64,000 nucleotides of DNA from Agrobacterium tumefaciens (GCA_025560025.1 CP048485.1:806001-870000), one strand, 5' to 3'; shown: positions 56,882 through 64,000, numbered from the stretch's first letter. Notes: a model not told the origin generated them from the letters alone. Translations and numbers: made by a program.

Positions 56882-57174
56882 ACCGCCAAACCCTCACTCA
56901 AGGCATTGAACTGCCTGCGAATTTCGTTAGCGCGGTCAAACACACGCTGGCCTTTGCCAGTGATCCAATAACGCCTGCGCGGCAGACCGGGCACGGATGC
57001 CTCTTTCTCGGCTTCTGACTTGACCCATTCTTTGTCTTCCATCCTGCCAAGGTAGACGTAAATCGTTCCTCGTTTCAATTTTTCCGACTCCTTCACCATC
57101 TCCAGTCCATAGAGGCGGCGACCGCTCGTCAGGAGCCGCAGAATCTCCATTTCCAAGTCCGTGGCACCAAACAT
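56878..57174 (-). CDS. PadR-like transcriptional regulator
   Basis: A 98-residue winged-helix protein, MFGATDLEMEILRLLTSGRR followed by LYGLEMVKE and KRGTIYVYLGRMEDKEWVKSE, then a wing with RRRYWITGKGQRVF. This is the PadR/PF03551 pattern. The ATG at 57172-57174 is used instead of a TTG five codons earlier. It probably represses its own two-gene unit. Confidence 0.8.
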   Translation of the reverse strand: MFGATDLEMEILRLLTSGRRLYGLEMVKESEKLKRGTIYVYLGRMEDKEWVKSEAEKEASVPGLPRRRYWITGKGQRVFDRANEIRRQFNALSEGLAV

Positions 57175-57256
57175 AATCAATCCAATCAAACGTAAACCAT
57201 AGACACCAACGAGTCTTACAATAGGTAAGAATTTTGAGTCTTACAAGATTTAATAG

Positions 57257-57706
57257 TTAGAATTGTCGAGGTGTATGATCTAGCATCAGAGGGCTGTCTG
57301 CCGTTCGGGCTATCTGCGTGAAAATGGCGTGTACGGCGCTCTCATCGCAATAGAAGTACGCCTGGCAATCGTTCAAGCGGGCGTGAACCCATTGTGTGAG
57401 GGTCAGCACATCATCCAGCGTTGAAAGCTGGTAGGCAAAGATTGTCGCCTCCATTCGTTCCACAACGGTCTTTGCATCCTGGCACCGTGCCTCTTGCGTG
57501 AGATATTCAGGCGACGGGTCTACCCGAAGGCCGGAAGGGTCGAGGTCAAACAGCCTGCCCCATTCCGCGCTATCTGCCTCATAGGCAAACGTGTGAAGCT
57601 CGATGAGGTGAGAGAGCGTCACATGGTCCGCTGTATCGGCAAGGGCGGTGACGGTCGGCGTGGCGGCTGCGATGACTGCGGCCTTCATGAAGGTTCTGCG
57701 GTTCAC
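57257..57706 (-). CDS. Hypothetical protein with export signal (149 aa)
   Basis: The N-terminus MNRRTFMKAAVIAAATPTVT followed by ALA is a Tat-like signal with the RRTFMK motif. The mature part is helical with several Cys and a TQEARCQDAKTVVERMEATIFAYQ helix. The family is unknown. It is the last gene of the phage-like operon, overlapping the GcrA-like gene by four bases. Confidence 0.5.
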   Translation of the reverse strand: MNRRTFMKAAVIAAATPTVTALADTADHVTLSHLIELHTFAYEADSAEWGRLFDLDPSGLRVDPSPEYLTQEARCQDAKTVVERMEATIFAYQLSTLDDVLTLTQWVHARLNDCQAYFYCDESAVHAIFTQIARTADSPLMLDHTPRQF

Positions 57707-57888
57707 TTGGATTTACCTTTCGGACGATAGGCAAGCGCGCAGTGCGCGGCGCAATAAGGTTTGCCGTCGATTGATGGGGAACCGCAAAACATATGCGGAT
57801 CATGACGTTCGGGAGAGGTGAGCGGAAAGCGGCAATCGCTATTCTTCAGCAGATGCAGCGGCCTTCCTTCGGCAAGGGCTTCCGTCAT
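57703..57888 (-). CDS. GcrA C-terminal-like mini-protein (61 aa)
   Basis: This protein contains only the zinc-type C-terminal motif of the cell-cycle regulator GcrA: SDCRFPLTSPERHDPHMFCG followed by GKPYCAAHCALAYRP, and lacks GcrA's N-terminal DNA-binding part. It overlaps both neighbours by four bases. It may interfere with or mimic host GcrA, which binds sigma70, but that is inference. Confidence 0.55.
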   Translation of the reverse strand: MTEALAEGRPLHLLKNSDCRFPLTSPERHDPHMFCGSPSIDGKPYCAAHCALAYRPKGKSK

Positions 57889-58127
57889 ACCTTTGGCTCG
57901 CTCGGCTTGTAGAGTCCGACGATAGCGCCAACGAACTTGCTTTCCAGATGGTCGAAGCTGAAAGGGCCTTCAGCCCATCCGCCGCACCACTGAGGCACCA
58001 TGCCCTTGCGGTTGGCTTCTGCGGCATCGGCAAGCCAGTCTTCGAGCGGCGGCAGGGTGCGATAGACGTTCAACGTGATGTGCTGTTGCGGACGATGCGC
58101 TGGCAAAGATGATATCTGTTCAGCCAT
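57885..58127 (-). CDS. Hypothetical protein (80 aa)
   Basis: A small soluble protein with MAEQISSLPAHRPQQHITLN and several Trp residues (EDWLADAAEANRKG, WCGGWAEG). The start is the ATG at 58125-58127, overlapping the previous stop by one base. No family recognised. Part of the coupled operon. Confidence 0.5.
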   Translation of the reverse strand: MAEQISSLPAHRPQQHITLNVYRTLPPLEDWLADAAEANRKGMVPQWCGGWAEGPFSFDHLESKFVGAIVGLYKPSEPKV

Positions 58128-58540
58128 CACGCATACCTCCCATCGCCGGGCGCCACGCGGGTGGCATCAAGAGCCTTGGCGAGCTTGCGCTGGTCCTTCA
58201 CATGCTCACGAAGAAGCTTGCGTCCGATGTGGTGGCCGTCGCCGTCAAACTTCGTTCCAGCGGAGACCGGGCCGAACTCGTCGTGCGTGGGATTTGGGTT
58301 GCAGTTGTGCAGGGATTCGTGTTCGGACCATCCGAGAAAGGGCTCAGCGTCTGCCGTGTCCTCTTCGAGGTCGTATTCGAGCCTACCGCGTTTGTACTGC
58401 GCCACTCCGAAAGATGGCTCAAGGTCGCCGGTTTCTTCAAGATTCTCGTCGCCGTCGACTTGATCGAGCAGGTGGATCAGTTCCTCAATCTTGGCTTCGA
58501 GGCGGGCGCGGGTGATTTCGATGGGGGGAGGCTGTTTCAT
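58127..58540 (-). CDS. Phage-associated hypothetical protein (137 aa)
   Basis: It starts MKQPPPIEITRARLEAKIEE with a helical N-terminus, then an acidic DLEPSFG...EPFLGWSEHESLHN segment that recurs in rhizobial prophage and island proteins of unknown role, and ends in a basic helix. It overlaps the next upstream gene by four bases. Confidence 0.55.
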   Translation of the reverse strand: MKQPPPIEITRARLEAKIEELIHLLDQVDGDENLEETGDLEPSFGVAQYKRGRLEYDLEEDTADAEPFLGWSEHESLHNCNPNPTHDEFGPVSAGTKFDGDGHHIGRKLLREHVKDQRKLAKALDATRVAPGDGRYA

Positions 58541-58764
58541 ACTGCGCCCCCTTTCTTCGGATTAATTGGGTCGTTGTCGCGGGCGCGGTTGACGATCAGG
58601 ATGAAGTGATGCTCATGGGAAACATCAATCTTCCACTTTCCGCCATGAATGCGGGCCATTGCATCCGCGAGATATTCGGCGGCTGCCTGGACATCCATTT
58701 CCGCCGCATTGGCGGCAAGGGTGGCCTTGACGAGAGAGGGGTGAAGGGCTGGCGTGGTTTTCAT
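58537..58764 (-). CDS. Hypothetical protein (75 aa)
   Basis: A small protein with AAEYLADAMARIHGGKWKIDV followed by HHFILIVNR. It is one of the set of overlapping small genes here. Composition and reading-frame coupling support it being real; the family is unknown. Confidence 0.5.
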   Translation of the reverse strand: MKTTPALHPSLVKATLAANAAEMDVQAAAEYLADAMARIHGGKWKIDVSHEHHFILIVNRARDNDPINPKKGGAV

Positions 58765-59399
58765 GCCTTTGCCCTCAGATCAAACACACCGACCTTGGCA
58801 AGCATGACCGTGTGGCCGGCCGACGAAGAAGGCAGAACAACAGCCTGAAACGCGCCGTTCTGATACCGGCTCAAAGCGTCCGAAAGCTCCCACGACAGGC
58901 GCTCGACATGGTCAAACGGCAATTCGTCGGGCTTCTGGCCCATAGGATAGGCCGCGAACCCGTTGAACACGGGCGGCACCGGCGGCATGACGCAAGCGGA
59001 CCATTTCCCGCCGTTGCAGTCGGCAAGCGTGGCCGAAAGCTCATCCATCAATCGGCGTGCCTTGACCCAAGGTGTTTCGCTCTTCTGCGCTTCAAAGAAT
59101 GACAACGCTGCGGAAATCATTCGTTCTCCCGCATCGCAATGGTAGAAGCCGCCGGCCTCATGTACGGTCTTGAGGGCTTCCACAGCTTCTTCGAACGTGG
59201 CGGCGGGCTGGTCCCATGCATCAAGCCGCCGCATCATGGGCACATAGGTTTTTTCTCCGTATGAAGAATAGGCTGCGTCATCGTCGGCAGGCGCATTTGC
59301 AGTGAAATCGGCAAAGGCTTCCCGGTAGGCCTGAATGGTTTCAAGTAGTGTTTCGGTTTTCGGCATAGCTTCGCCAGCGGCCGGATTCATCTTCGGCAT
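58761..59399 (-). CDS. Phage-like hypothetical protein (212 aa)
   Basis: An acidic, mostly helical protein, MPKMNPAAGEAMPKTETLLE, with a GGFYHCDAGERMISAALSFFE segment and a C-terminal ending VGVFDLRAKA. GAGGAG precedes the chosen ATG. It is unrecognised. Its length and place match early-region proteins of rhizobial prophages. Confidence 0.5.
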   Translation of the reverse strand: MPKMNPAAGEAMPKTETLLETIQAYREAFADFTANAPADDDAAYSSYGEKTYVPMMRRLDAWDQPAATFEEAVEALKTVHEAGGFYHCDAGERMISAALSFFEAQKSETPWVKARRLMDELSATLADCNGGKWSACVMPPVPPVFNGFAAYPMGQKPDELPFDHVERLSWELSDALSRYQNGAFQAVVLPSSSAGHTVMLAKVGVFDLRAKA

Positions 59400-59431
59400 G
59401 GTGGTGTCTCCTCTTTGTCGGTCTGGCTGGT

Positions 59432-59800
59432 TCAGTGCGCCGTGATGGCGGCGATTTCGGATTTGATGGCAGCCCGGCGAGCGGCGGCGCGGTAGCGGAA
59501 TGAAAGCGTGTCTGTATCGGCCAGAGCGGCACGGAGAGCGTGGAGGCGTTCACCGGAAGGGGTTCCGGCCAGCGTAGCAACTTTGGCAGCTACCGCGGCT
59601 TTGGTCCGGTTCTGCTTTGCAACGCGCCACGCAGTCTTGAGGCAGGCGGAGAACGAGGCGTCCACAATGCCGCGCTCAATCTGCCGTGCCGAGTACTGGC
59701 GGCGGATGTAACGATAGCGCTCCCATGCATCCGACATGATTGCAGCCATGTCGAATTTGGGCATGCCTTCGGCGGTGGCCGGAACGGTGGTGTTCGGCAT
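59432..59800 (-). CDS. Hypothetical protein (122 aa), first gene of the operon
   Basis: A basic helical protein with MPNTTVPATAEGMPKFDMAA, YRYIRRQYSARQIERG and an Ala-rich C-terminus. It is the first gene behind a strong promoter and 32 bases before the following 212-residue gene. Unknown function. Confidence 0.5.
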   Translation of the reverse strand: MPNTTVPATAEGMPKFDMAAIMSDAWERYRYIRRQYSARQIERGIVDASFSACLKTAWRVAKQNRTKAAVAAKVATLAGTPSGERLHALRAALADTDTLSFRYRAAARRAAIKSEIAAITAH

Positions 59801-59836
59801 TGCTTTGTCCCTTTGAATTAATTATGTTGTACTTTA

Positions 59837-59888
59837 GGTATAATAAACGTATTGCAGGGTGTCAACCGTCAGGATACGTTTATTGTAC
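59837..59888 (-). promoter_or_regulatory. Operon promoter with inverted-repeat operator
   Basis: On the minus strand TTGACA (59865-59860) and TATACC (59842-59837) are 17 bases apart, a near-consensus sigma70 promoter for the leftward operon. Inverted arms at 59838-59852 and 59874-59888 match 14 of 15 (GTATAATAAACGTAT-type) with 21 bases between. The left arm covers the -10. The divergent XRE gene is the likely repressor. Confidence 0.75.
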
Positions 59889-59913
59889 GAAAAGTGACAT
59901 TCAGGAGTTCCGC

Positions 59914-60162
59914 ATGATAACCGCCGCCCAGATCAAGGCAGCACGCGCCCTAGTTGGGCTCACACAAGACGACATCGCGAAGGCCACGGAGCTTTCCGTT
60001 CAGACGATCAAAAGAATGGAAAGTGTTGGCACCGAGCGCAGCACTGCCGGCAACGTAGATGCCGTGAAGAAAGCATTGCAGACGGCTGGAGTGATGTTCT
60101 TAGAAGACGGTGAAGCAACGAGCGGCGGTCCCGGCGTCCGCCTCGCAAAGAAGGATACTTGA
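59914..60162 (+). CDS. XRE family repressor-like regulator
   Basis: An 82-residue helix-turn-helix protein: MITAAQIKAARALVGLTQDD, then IAKATELSVQTIKRMES, the usual XRE domain. CAGGAG precedes the ATG. It is divergent from the phage-like operon across the operator and overlaps the initiator-like gene by one base. It resembles small phage or island repressors. Confidence 0.85.
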   Translation: MITAAQIKAARALVGLTQDDIAKATELSVQTIKRMESVGTERSTAGNVDAVKKALQTAGVMFLEDGEATSGGPGVRLAKKDT

Positions 60163-60746
60163 TGCCTCCAGTCTTTGACCCGCGAGACAAAAGCCGAACT
60201 TCTGCCGGCAAGACCTACAACCTGGTCAAGAAGAATACGCAGCCGCCCGCCGATCAAGGCGGTTGGATGGCGCTAACCCGTGAACTGCTGGAGTGCGCTG
60301 CTTATCGCTCGCTTTCTGTGAATGGTCGCAAGGCGCTGGACCGGCTCATTATCGAGCACATCTCACATGGCCGCTCCGAGAACGGTAAGCTCGTAGTTAC
60401 ACACGACCAGTTTTACGCTTATGGGGTGACCTTCAGCAGCATAGCCGATGCTCTGGACGAACTCGCGTACAAAGGTCTTGTAAAAATGTCGAAAGGCAGG
60501 GCGGGCAATGGGACAGCCCACCCTACAATTTACACTCTTACCTTTGACGGCACCCACGACGGCGCGGCAGCAACAAACGAGTGGAGGCGCTTCACAATGG
60601 CGGAAGCCCGCTTGTGGTCTGAGGTGGTGAGAAAGCAACTGGCCGATGCTCGTTCAAAACCGGGCAGGAAGAAAAAAAGCCCGCTACGGGATTCCGTAGT
60701 CCCCCCGCTACGGGTTCCCGTAGTCCGTCGCCAAAACGGGGAGTGA
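60162..60746 (+). CDS. wHTH initiator-like hypothetical protein
   Basis: A 194-residue protein with a winged-helix middle (CAAYRSLSVNGRKALDRLIIE, YGVTFSSIADALDELAYKGLVKM) and a basic Arg/Lys-rich C-terminus. The structure fits phage or plasmid replication or regulatory proteins. Two palindromes lie in its last 65 bases and give the repeated RDSVVPPLRVPVV end. The ATG at 60162 overlaps the XRE stop. Confidence 0.55.
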   Translation: MPPVFDPRDKSRTSAGKTYNLVKKNTQPPADQGGWMALTRELLECAAYRSLSVNGRKALDRLIIEHISHGRSENGKLVVTHDQFYAYGVTFSSIADALDELAYKGLVKMSKGRAGNGTAHPTIYTLTFDGTHDGAAATNEWRRFTMAEARLWSEVVRKQLADARSKPGRKKKSPLRDSVVPPLRVPVVRRQNGE

Positions 60747-60802
60747 CAGGTGGAAAATTGTCTTTTGTTTTCAATGCACCAACCGACTACGGGTTTCCGT
60801 AG
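60684..60802. repeat. Three palindromic CTACGG...CCGTAG sites
   Basis: CTACGGGATTCCGTAG at 60684-60699, CTACGGGTTCCCGTAG at 60708-60723 and CTACGGGTTTCCGTAG at 60787-60802 share six-base arms. Two are inside the 3' end of the initiator-like gene and one lies before the DUF6074 gene. They could bind the wHTH protein or XRE factor, or form a set of replication sites. Confidence 0.8.
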
Positions 60803-60835
60803 TGCTATATATACTCTGGTGAGGGAGTGCAGCGC

Positions 60836-61147
60836 ATGAGCAACGACGCCGACGAGCTACTGCTGTTCGCATGGAAGCAGCCAGAATGCAGGCTGATACC
60901 CTTTCCAATGGTCAACCGGGTAGGGCGCATTCGCGACACTGCAACCAAGATGCTCGACAAACCCACGGAAAAGAGCGCGGAGCATTACCGCCGTCAGGTG
61001 GACGAGGCACTGACCGGGCAGCTTTCAAAAATAGCGCTATCGAGTGAAGTTATCGAAACGGAGCGTGCGGCATTCTGGAATGCGGTTGAGGCAGAAATGA
61101 CGCGGCAGGCTTACGGTAGGCGCTACGAGCCGGATGGAGCGGCTTGA
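60836..61147 (+). CDS. DUF6074 family protein
   Basis: A 103-residue soluble protein, MSNDADELLLFAWKQPECRL followed by IPFPMVNRVGRIRDTATKML and a helical AEHYRRQVDEAL, the pattern of rhizobial DUF6074 proteins found in islands. The function is unknown. The start at 60836 is preferred because GGAG lies upstream. Confidence 0.7.
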   Translation: MSNDADELLLFAWKQPECRLIPFPMVNRVGRIRDTATKMLDKPTEKSAEHYRRQVDEALTGQLSKIALSSEVIETERAAFWNAVEAEMTRQAYGRRYEPDGAA

Positions 61148-61272
61148 GTTAAAGTACTCCGAACCAGTTCCGCAATCGAATGGGCGCTCAAGGTCACATC
61201 AACTCGCCCGTAACAGCTGCGTCCCTGTGACCCCCACCGACTAAACGCAATGGGGGCCAGAGGTAATTTGAA

Positions 61273-61767
61273 TCAGGCAGCCTTCGCCTTGGAAGACGCC
61301 TTGTTAATCGAAGTAACTGCCAAGTTGGTGAGCTTGTTGTTCGTCGCCTTTTCTTGGTCGAGAATTTCACTGAGAAGCGTGTGTGCTTCCTCATGACCCA
61401 AATCCTTCGCCCATTCGCGCAGTGACCCGTAGCGGGCGATTTCATAATGCTCAACTGCTTGGCAGGCAGCCAAAAGCCCTGCATCAAGTGCTGTGCCTTC
61501 AGCCTCTTTCATCAGTCCGTCAGCTTCTTTGATCAGGCCTTCGATGGCGTCGCACTTTTCACCCGACGCCTTTTTGCCGATTGATTTAAAGACCTGATCG
61601 AGCTTCTTTATCTGCTCCCTCGTTTCCGCAAGATGGCTCTCGGCGGCCTGCTTCAGTTCAGGGCTGGTGGCCGCTTTGGCTACCTTTGGCAGAGCCTTCG
61701 TTATCGCCGTTTCGGCGTAATAGATGTCCTGCAGGGTATGTTCGAAAATATCAGCTAGTGATTTCAT
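61273..61767 (-). CDS. YciE/YciF ferritin-like protein
   Basis: A 164-residue four-helix protein of the DUF892 ferritin-like family: MKSLADIFEHTLQDIYYAET, then a central HLAETREQIKKLDQVF helix with carboxylate/His residues, AACQAVEHYEIARYGSLREWA and LLSEILDQEKATNNKLTNLA. It is a stress protein in many Proteobacteria. An EcfG-type promoter lies 31 bases before its start. Confidence 0.9.
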   Translation of the reverse strand: MKSLADIFEHTLQDIYYAETAITKALPKVAKAATSPELKQAAESHLAETREQIKKLDQVFKSIGKKASGEKCDAIEGLIKEADGLMKEAEGTALDAGLLAACQAVEHYEIARYGSLREWAKDLGHEEAHTLLSEILDQEKATNNKLTNLAVTSINKASSKAKAA

Positions 61768-61797
61768 GGTCTCTCTCCCTATTGTTTGCACCAGACA

Positions 61798-61822
61798 AAC
61801 GAGAGACACCGGCAAACGTTCC
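61798..61822 (-). promoter_or_regulatory. EcfG general-stress promoter for yciE
   Basis: On the minus strand GGAAC (61822-61818) and CGTT (61801-61798) are separated by 16 bases, the consensus of alphaproteobacterial EcfG sigma factors. It lies about 30 bases before the YciE gene's ATG, so stress induction of this gene is likely. Confidence 0.7.
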
Positions 61823-62019
61823 CGGGCAGCGAAAGTTAGCCGTCAGCCGCTCGGAGAATGCCAAGGAATGTGTGCTTGCAAACCGCAGCTTCAATGATCA
61901 ACACTGAAATCTGTCGCCAGATTTAAGCATGGTATCACTAGCCGCATGGAGCACCCTAATTCGACTGGATACTGTCCGCAGATTGCGTCATAAGCCAGGT
62001 TGCAACTTTGGGGGACGCT

Positions 62020-62274
62020 ATGTTTTTTTCACACCTTTCTCGGATTTTTGCAGCGCTGGCCTTTATCGCGGGCGTGTACAAAATGGGGCTGGGGATATCG
62101 ATCGCACAAGAGTGGCTTCTTCCATACGAGGAAGCCTTGGCGCGTTACGCACCTAGGGCGAAAAGCTCAGGCGAACTTATAGACCGTGGCTTCTATACCG
62201 TCGTCGTAGCGGTCGTCTTGGGGACGCTGGCTGAGGTCAGCTTTCGCTTGCGGCAGATGCAGCGAGACCGGTGA
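62020..62274 (+). CDS. Small membrane protein (84 aa)
   Basis: MFFSHLSRIFAALAFIAGVY begins a first hydrophobic helix, and GFYTVVVAVVLGTLAEVSF forms the second; both ends are basic. GGGGG precedes the ATG. It ends one base before the secreted nuclease gene and is probably cotranscribed. Unrecognised. Confidence 0.5.
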   Translation: MFFSHLSRIFAALAFIAGVYKMGLGISIAQEWLLPYEEALARYAPRAKSSGELIDRGFYTVVVAVVLGTLAEVSFRLRQMQRDR

Positions 62275-62275
62275 C

Positions 62276-62725
62276 ATGAACAGAGTTCTTTTCTCAATCG
62301 CCGCGATTGCTACGCTTACGCTGTCTCCCGTTATATCAACATCTGGGCAAGGTGTGGCGTGCGCGTCCCTGGTGGTTATCGACGGTGATACGATCAAGTG
62401 CGACGGGCAGAACATGCGTCTGCTCGGGGGAGGGGTCCCATTCAAGTCTGGCGTGGATGCCCCTGAGATGGGGAGCCGCGCCAAATGCGAGTTTGAGCGG
62501 GATCTAGCCTTGAAGGCAAAGGCGCGCTTGAAAGAACTGCTGCTGGCTGGCGTCCCCCGCATTGAGGACAGCGGCGCGAGGGACCGGACGCAAAGCCGCC
62601 GGCCGCTCGTCAAAATCTATCTCCCCGATGGCCAAGAAGTTGGGCGGGTGCTTATGTCAGAAAGGCTAGCGAAGCCGTGGCATCCGAAGAGACGAATTGA
62701 TTGGTGCCATACGTCAGGCGTATGA
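62276..62725 (+). CDS. Secreted thermonuclease-like protein
   Basis: A 149-residue protein with a signal peptide (MNRVLFSIAAIATLTLSPVI) and an SNase core: VVIDGDTIKCDGQNMRLLG, FKSGVDAPEMG and a C-terminal VGRVLMSERLAKPW. It has the beta-barrel and the Asp-Gly-Asp-Thr motif. The domain is short, and some catalytic residues cannot be placed. A second SNase-like gene lies at 46705. Confidence 0.7.
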   Translation: MNRVLFSIAAIATLTLSPVISTSGQGVACASLVVIDGDTIKCDGQNMRLLGGGVPFKSGVDAPEMGSRAKCEFERDLALKAKARLKELLLAGVPRIEDSGARDRTQSRRPLVKIYLPDGQEVGRVLMSERLAKPWHPKRRIDWCHTSGV

Positions 62726-62732
62726 AGACCGG

Positions 62733-63362
62733 ATGGAGAAAAAACTATATGCCCGCATTCGCCTATACGAACTTCTTGAAGGAGGCGAACTAGTCTCACT
62801 TCTCGATTATCCACTTGACCATTTTGGTACCTGCCCCAACGTGGGTGACACTCTTATTCTTGAGTTTGCAGATCATTCGTTTCTGTCAGTCGTACGACGG
62901 TATTACATAGAAATGCGAGGATGGGCCGTCGTTGTCAGGAAACTCGAACGGTCTGCCCAAATAGATTCGTTGCTCCGCGCTTGGCAGGAAGATGATGCTT
63001 TCGACGCTGCATTAGACGCCGAAGAGGAAGAAGAAAAGCGGCAGATTTCGCGCCGCGAGGAAGAAAAACGAGAATTTATCTACGGTAAGCCGCCGAAAGA
63101 GTTTGCATTGGATCATTGGGAAGAGCCGACCATGGAACGTTTAGTTAAGCGGGGTGTTGGCAAACATGTTCTTTTCAGCAGTCTCATAGGCTGCGGACGA
63201 AGCACCCGCGATAAGCTTAAGCGACGCGGCTTCATCAACGTTCAGTCAGATGGAAGTGGAAAGAAAAACAATCTGATTTCTCTCACATCAGAGGGCGCCA
63301 AAGCTTGGAGAAATCTAATGAATCACCGGAAGAAGGTTGAGGCGGCGAGAAAGGGCTTTTGA
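62733..63362 (+). CDS. Hypothetical protein with C-terminal wHTH-like part (209 aa)
   Basis: Starting MEKKLYARIRLYELLEGGEL, it has an N-terminal beta-rich domain, a highly charged helix (AEEEEEKRQISRREEEKREF) and a C-terminal region RDKLKRRGFINVQSD...ISLTSEGAKAWRNLM that looks like a winged helix. No family is recognised. The frame upstream to 62697 uses a TTG; the ATG at 62733 is chosen. Confidence 0.5.
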   Translation: MEKKLYARIRLYELLEGGELVSLLDYPLDHFGTCPNVGDTLILEFADHSFLSVVRRYYIEMRGWAVVVRKLERSAQIDSLLRAWQEDDAFDAALDAEEEEEKRQISRREEEKREFIYGKPPKEFALDHWEEPTMERLVKRGVGKHVLFSSLIGCGRSTRDKLKRRGFINVQSDGSGKKNNLISLTSEGAKAWRNLMNHRKKVEAARKGF

Positions 63363-63593
63363 CACGGCCAGTAGATTCGTTTTTGGCAACAAGCATGGCT
63401 TAAGCAATTTGGGACAACGAGATTAAATTGTCCTCATATATCCAATGATTTAGTCTCCGCTTAAGCCATGACTGGTTGAGACTGCATTGACTCCCTTGAT
63501 GTTGAGAACATAATAAGAACTCGCTTGGCACGGCGGCGTGTGCCTTTCGGAAAATCAGGGACGATTTGAACTCTTGAACCGGAGAATGAGAAC

Positions 63594-63788
63594 GTGCGCC
63601 CAGAAAAACGAGAACCGGAAGCCGATCCTGTGGATCATATCATTGCATGGCATGACGGAGACAGCCGCGCCGCGATCGAAACCTTGATGGAAGACATCCA
63701 GCATTTGCGGATGCAGCTTGCTTTAGCAACCGCCGCAATGGGCACGGGATTTACGAGGGGGTGGAAACCGGAGGCAGATCGGACGTGA
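63594..63788 (+). CDS. Small conserved rhizobial protein (64 aa)
   Basis: Begins with GTG: RPEKREPEADPVDHIIAWHD followed by GDSRAAIETLMEDIQHLRMQL. Small proteins of this pattern recur in rhizobial islands (recalled, not checked). GGAGAA precedes the start. It is followed by a partial gene after one base. Confidence 0.6.
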   Translation: MRPEKREPEADPVDHIIAWHDGDSRAAIETLMEDIQHLRMQLALATAAMGTGFTRGWKPEADRT

Positions 63789-63789
63789 C

Positions 63790-64000
63790 ATGCACCATCG
63801 TCGCGGGATCGATCTTACCGGCGGCAACAACGACAATCAGCCGCCAAAGCCCACGGGCATCTTCGTCCCCCAGCGCGACCACTCCGCCACCTTGGCCGAT
63901 CTGCCACAATGGTATGTTCTCGGTGCTCAGTGTTGGCGGTGCAAGCGGGTCGGCATGCTGGATAGGTGGGCAATCCAGCGCAGGCATGGAAAGTTCAGGC
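63790..64000 (+). CDS. Zinc-ribbon-like hypothetical protein, C-terminus cut by window edge
   Basis: The frame from the ATG at 63790 stays open to the edge and reads MHHRRGIDLTGGNNDNQPPK, then LADLPQWYVLGAQCWRCKRV with a CxxC pair, and DRWAIQRRHGKFR. This is more protein-like than the antisense frame 63751-63987. It starts two bases after the preceding stop and is probably cotranscribed with it. Confidence 0.6.
   Translation, partial: MHHRRGIDLTGGNNDNQPPKPTGIFVPQRDHSATLADLPQWYVLGAQCWRCKRVGMLDRWAIQRRHGKFR

Noticed and set aside
63751-63987. 78-codon minus-strand frame at the right edge
   Set aside because: The plus-strand frame over the same bases has a CxxC pair, follows the preceding gene by one base and is more protein-like.

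Overview
The window is an alphaproteobacterial chromosome segment, most likely from the Rhizobiaceae and Agrobacterium-like. This is inferred from gene content and order, not from a database match: purN-purM next to hdaA-ppk-ppx, an ldtR-ldtP pair, glyA-nrdR-ribD-ribE followed by ribH-nusB, a K+-independent hppA, and bamE/CBP3/DUF177-plsX-fabH-ihfA-merR. The core part (about 1-47,650) is GC-rich with dense, short-spaced operons. The right-hand quarter (about 47,650-64,000) begins at a tRNA-Leu(UAA) gene, is visibly more AT-rich and is full of small unknown genes. It looks like an integrated element or degraded prophage whose far end lies outside the window. No integrase is visible here.

Core layout. 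1-7,226 holds purine synthesis (purN partial, purM), an AI-2E/PerM-type membrane protein, the replication-initiation inactivator HdaA and polyphosphate kinase/exopolyphosphatase. 7,359-9,718 is a small accessory patch with an unknown protein, an orphan hexapeptide acetyltransferase and two small unknowns. 9,870-15,783 (minus strand) has a periplasmic phytase-like protein, a membrane nucleotide cyclase, a secreted unknown, RNase D and an MFS carrier. 15,974-25,855 has aspS, a FUSC-like membrane protein, a chemoreceptor, a SulP transporter with a foldable leader, a periplasmic unknown and parC. 25,946-33,501 has the N-degron transferase Bpt, an RDD protein, hemB, DUF6163, ldtR, the L,D-transpeptidase it is expected to control, glyA and nrdR. 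33,504-37,399 carries riboflavin genes ribD, ribE and ribH plus nusB. Two long palindromic repeats lie here, one of them inserted in frame inside ribD. 38,760-41,003 is hppA behind a leader ORF with an embedded terminator-like hairpin. 41,079-47,421 is the bamE/plsX/fabH/ihfA block.

Island layout. After the tRNA come a tiny HTH gene, three small membrane proteins and a glycine-zipper protein. Next is a stress-type group (PhnA-like membrane protein with a 24-residue partner, CsbD, a 31-residue peptide), then a luxR-luxI acyl-homoserine-lactone circuit with a good lux-box candidate between the genes. The most interesting unit follows: a two-gene module of an ImmA/IrrE metallopeptidase and a class III nucleotide cyclase-like protein (54,188-55,902). 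It is bounded by two identical 25-bp direct repeats and recalls cyclic-nucleotide antiphage systems, though with a peptidase partner. Then come a PadR regulator with an unknown partner, and a tightly overlapping seven-gene phage-like operon read leftwards from a strong promoter at 59.84 kb. That promoter carries an inverted-repeat operator facing a divergent XRE repressor gene. An initiator-like wHTH gene with three identical-arm palindromes at its 3' end, DUF6074, a YciE ferritin-like protein with an EcfG-type promoter, a secreted nuclease, and two small conserved rhizobial genes complete the window.

How the genes work together. The core genes are housekeeping: nucleotide, haem, riboflavin, lipid and cell-wall synthesis, pyrophosphate and polyphosphate energy metabolism, and replication control. 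The island adds quorum sensing, stress proteins, a possible defence module and a repressor-controlled early-gene operon.
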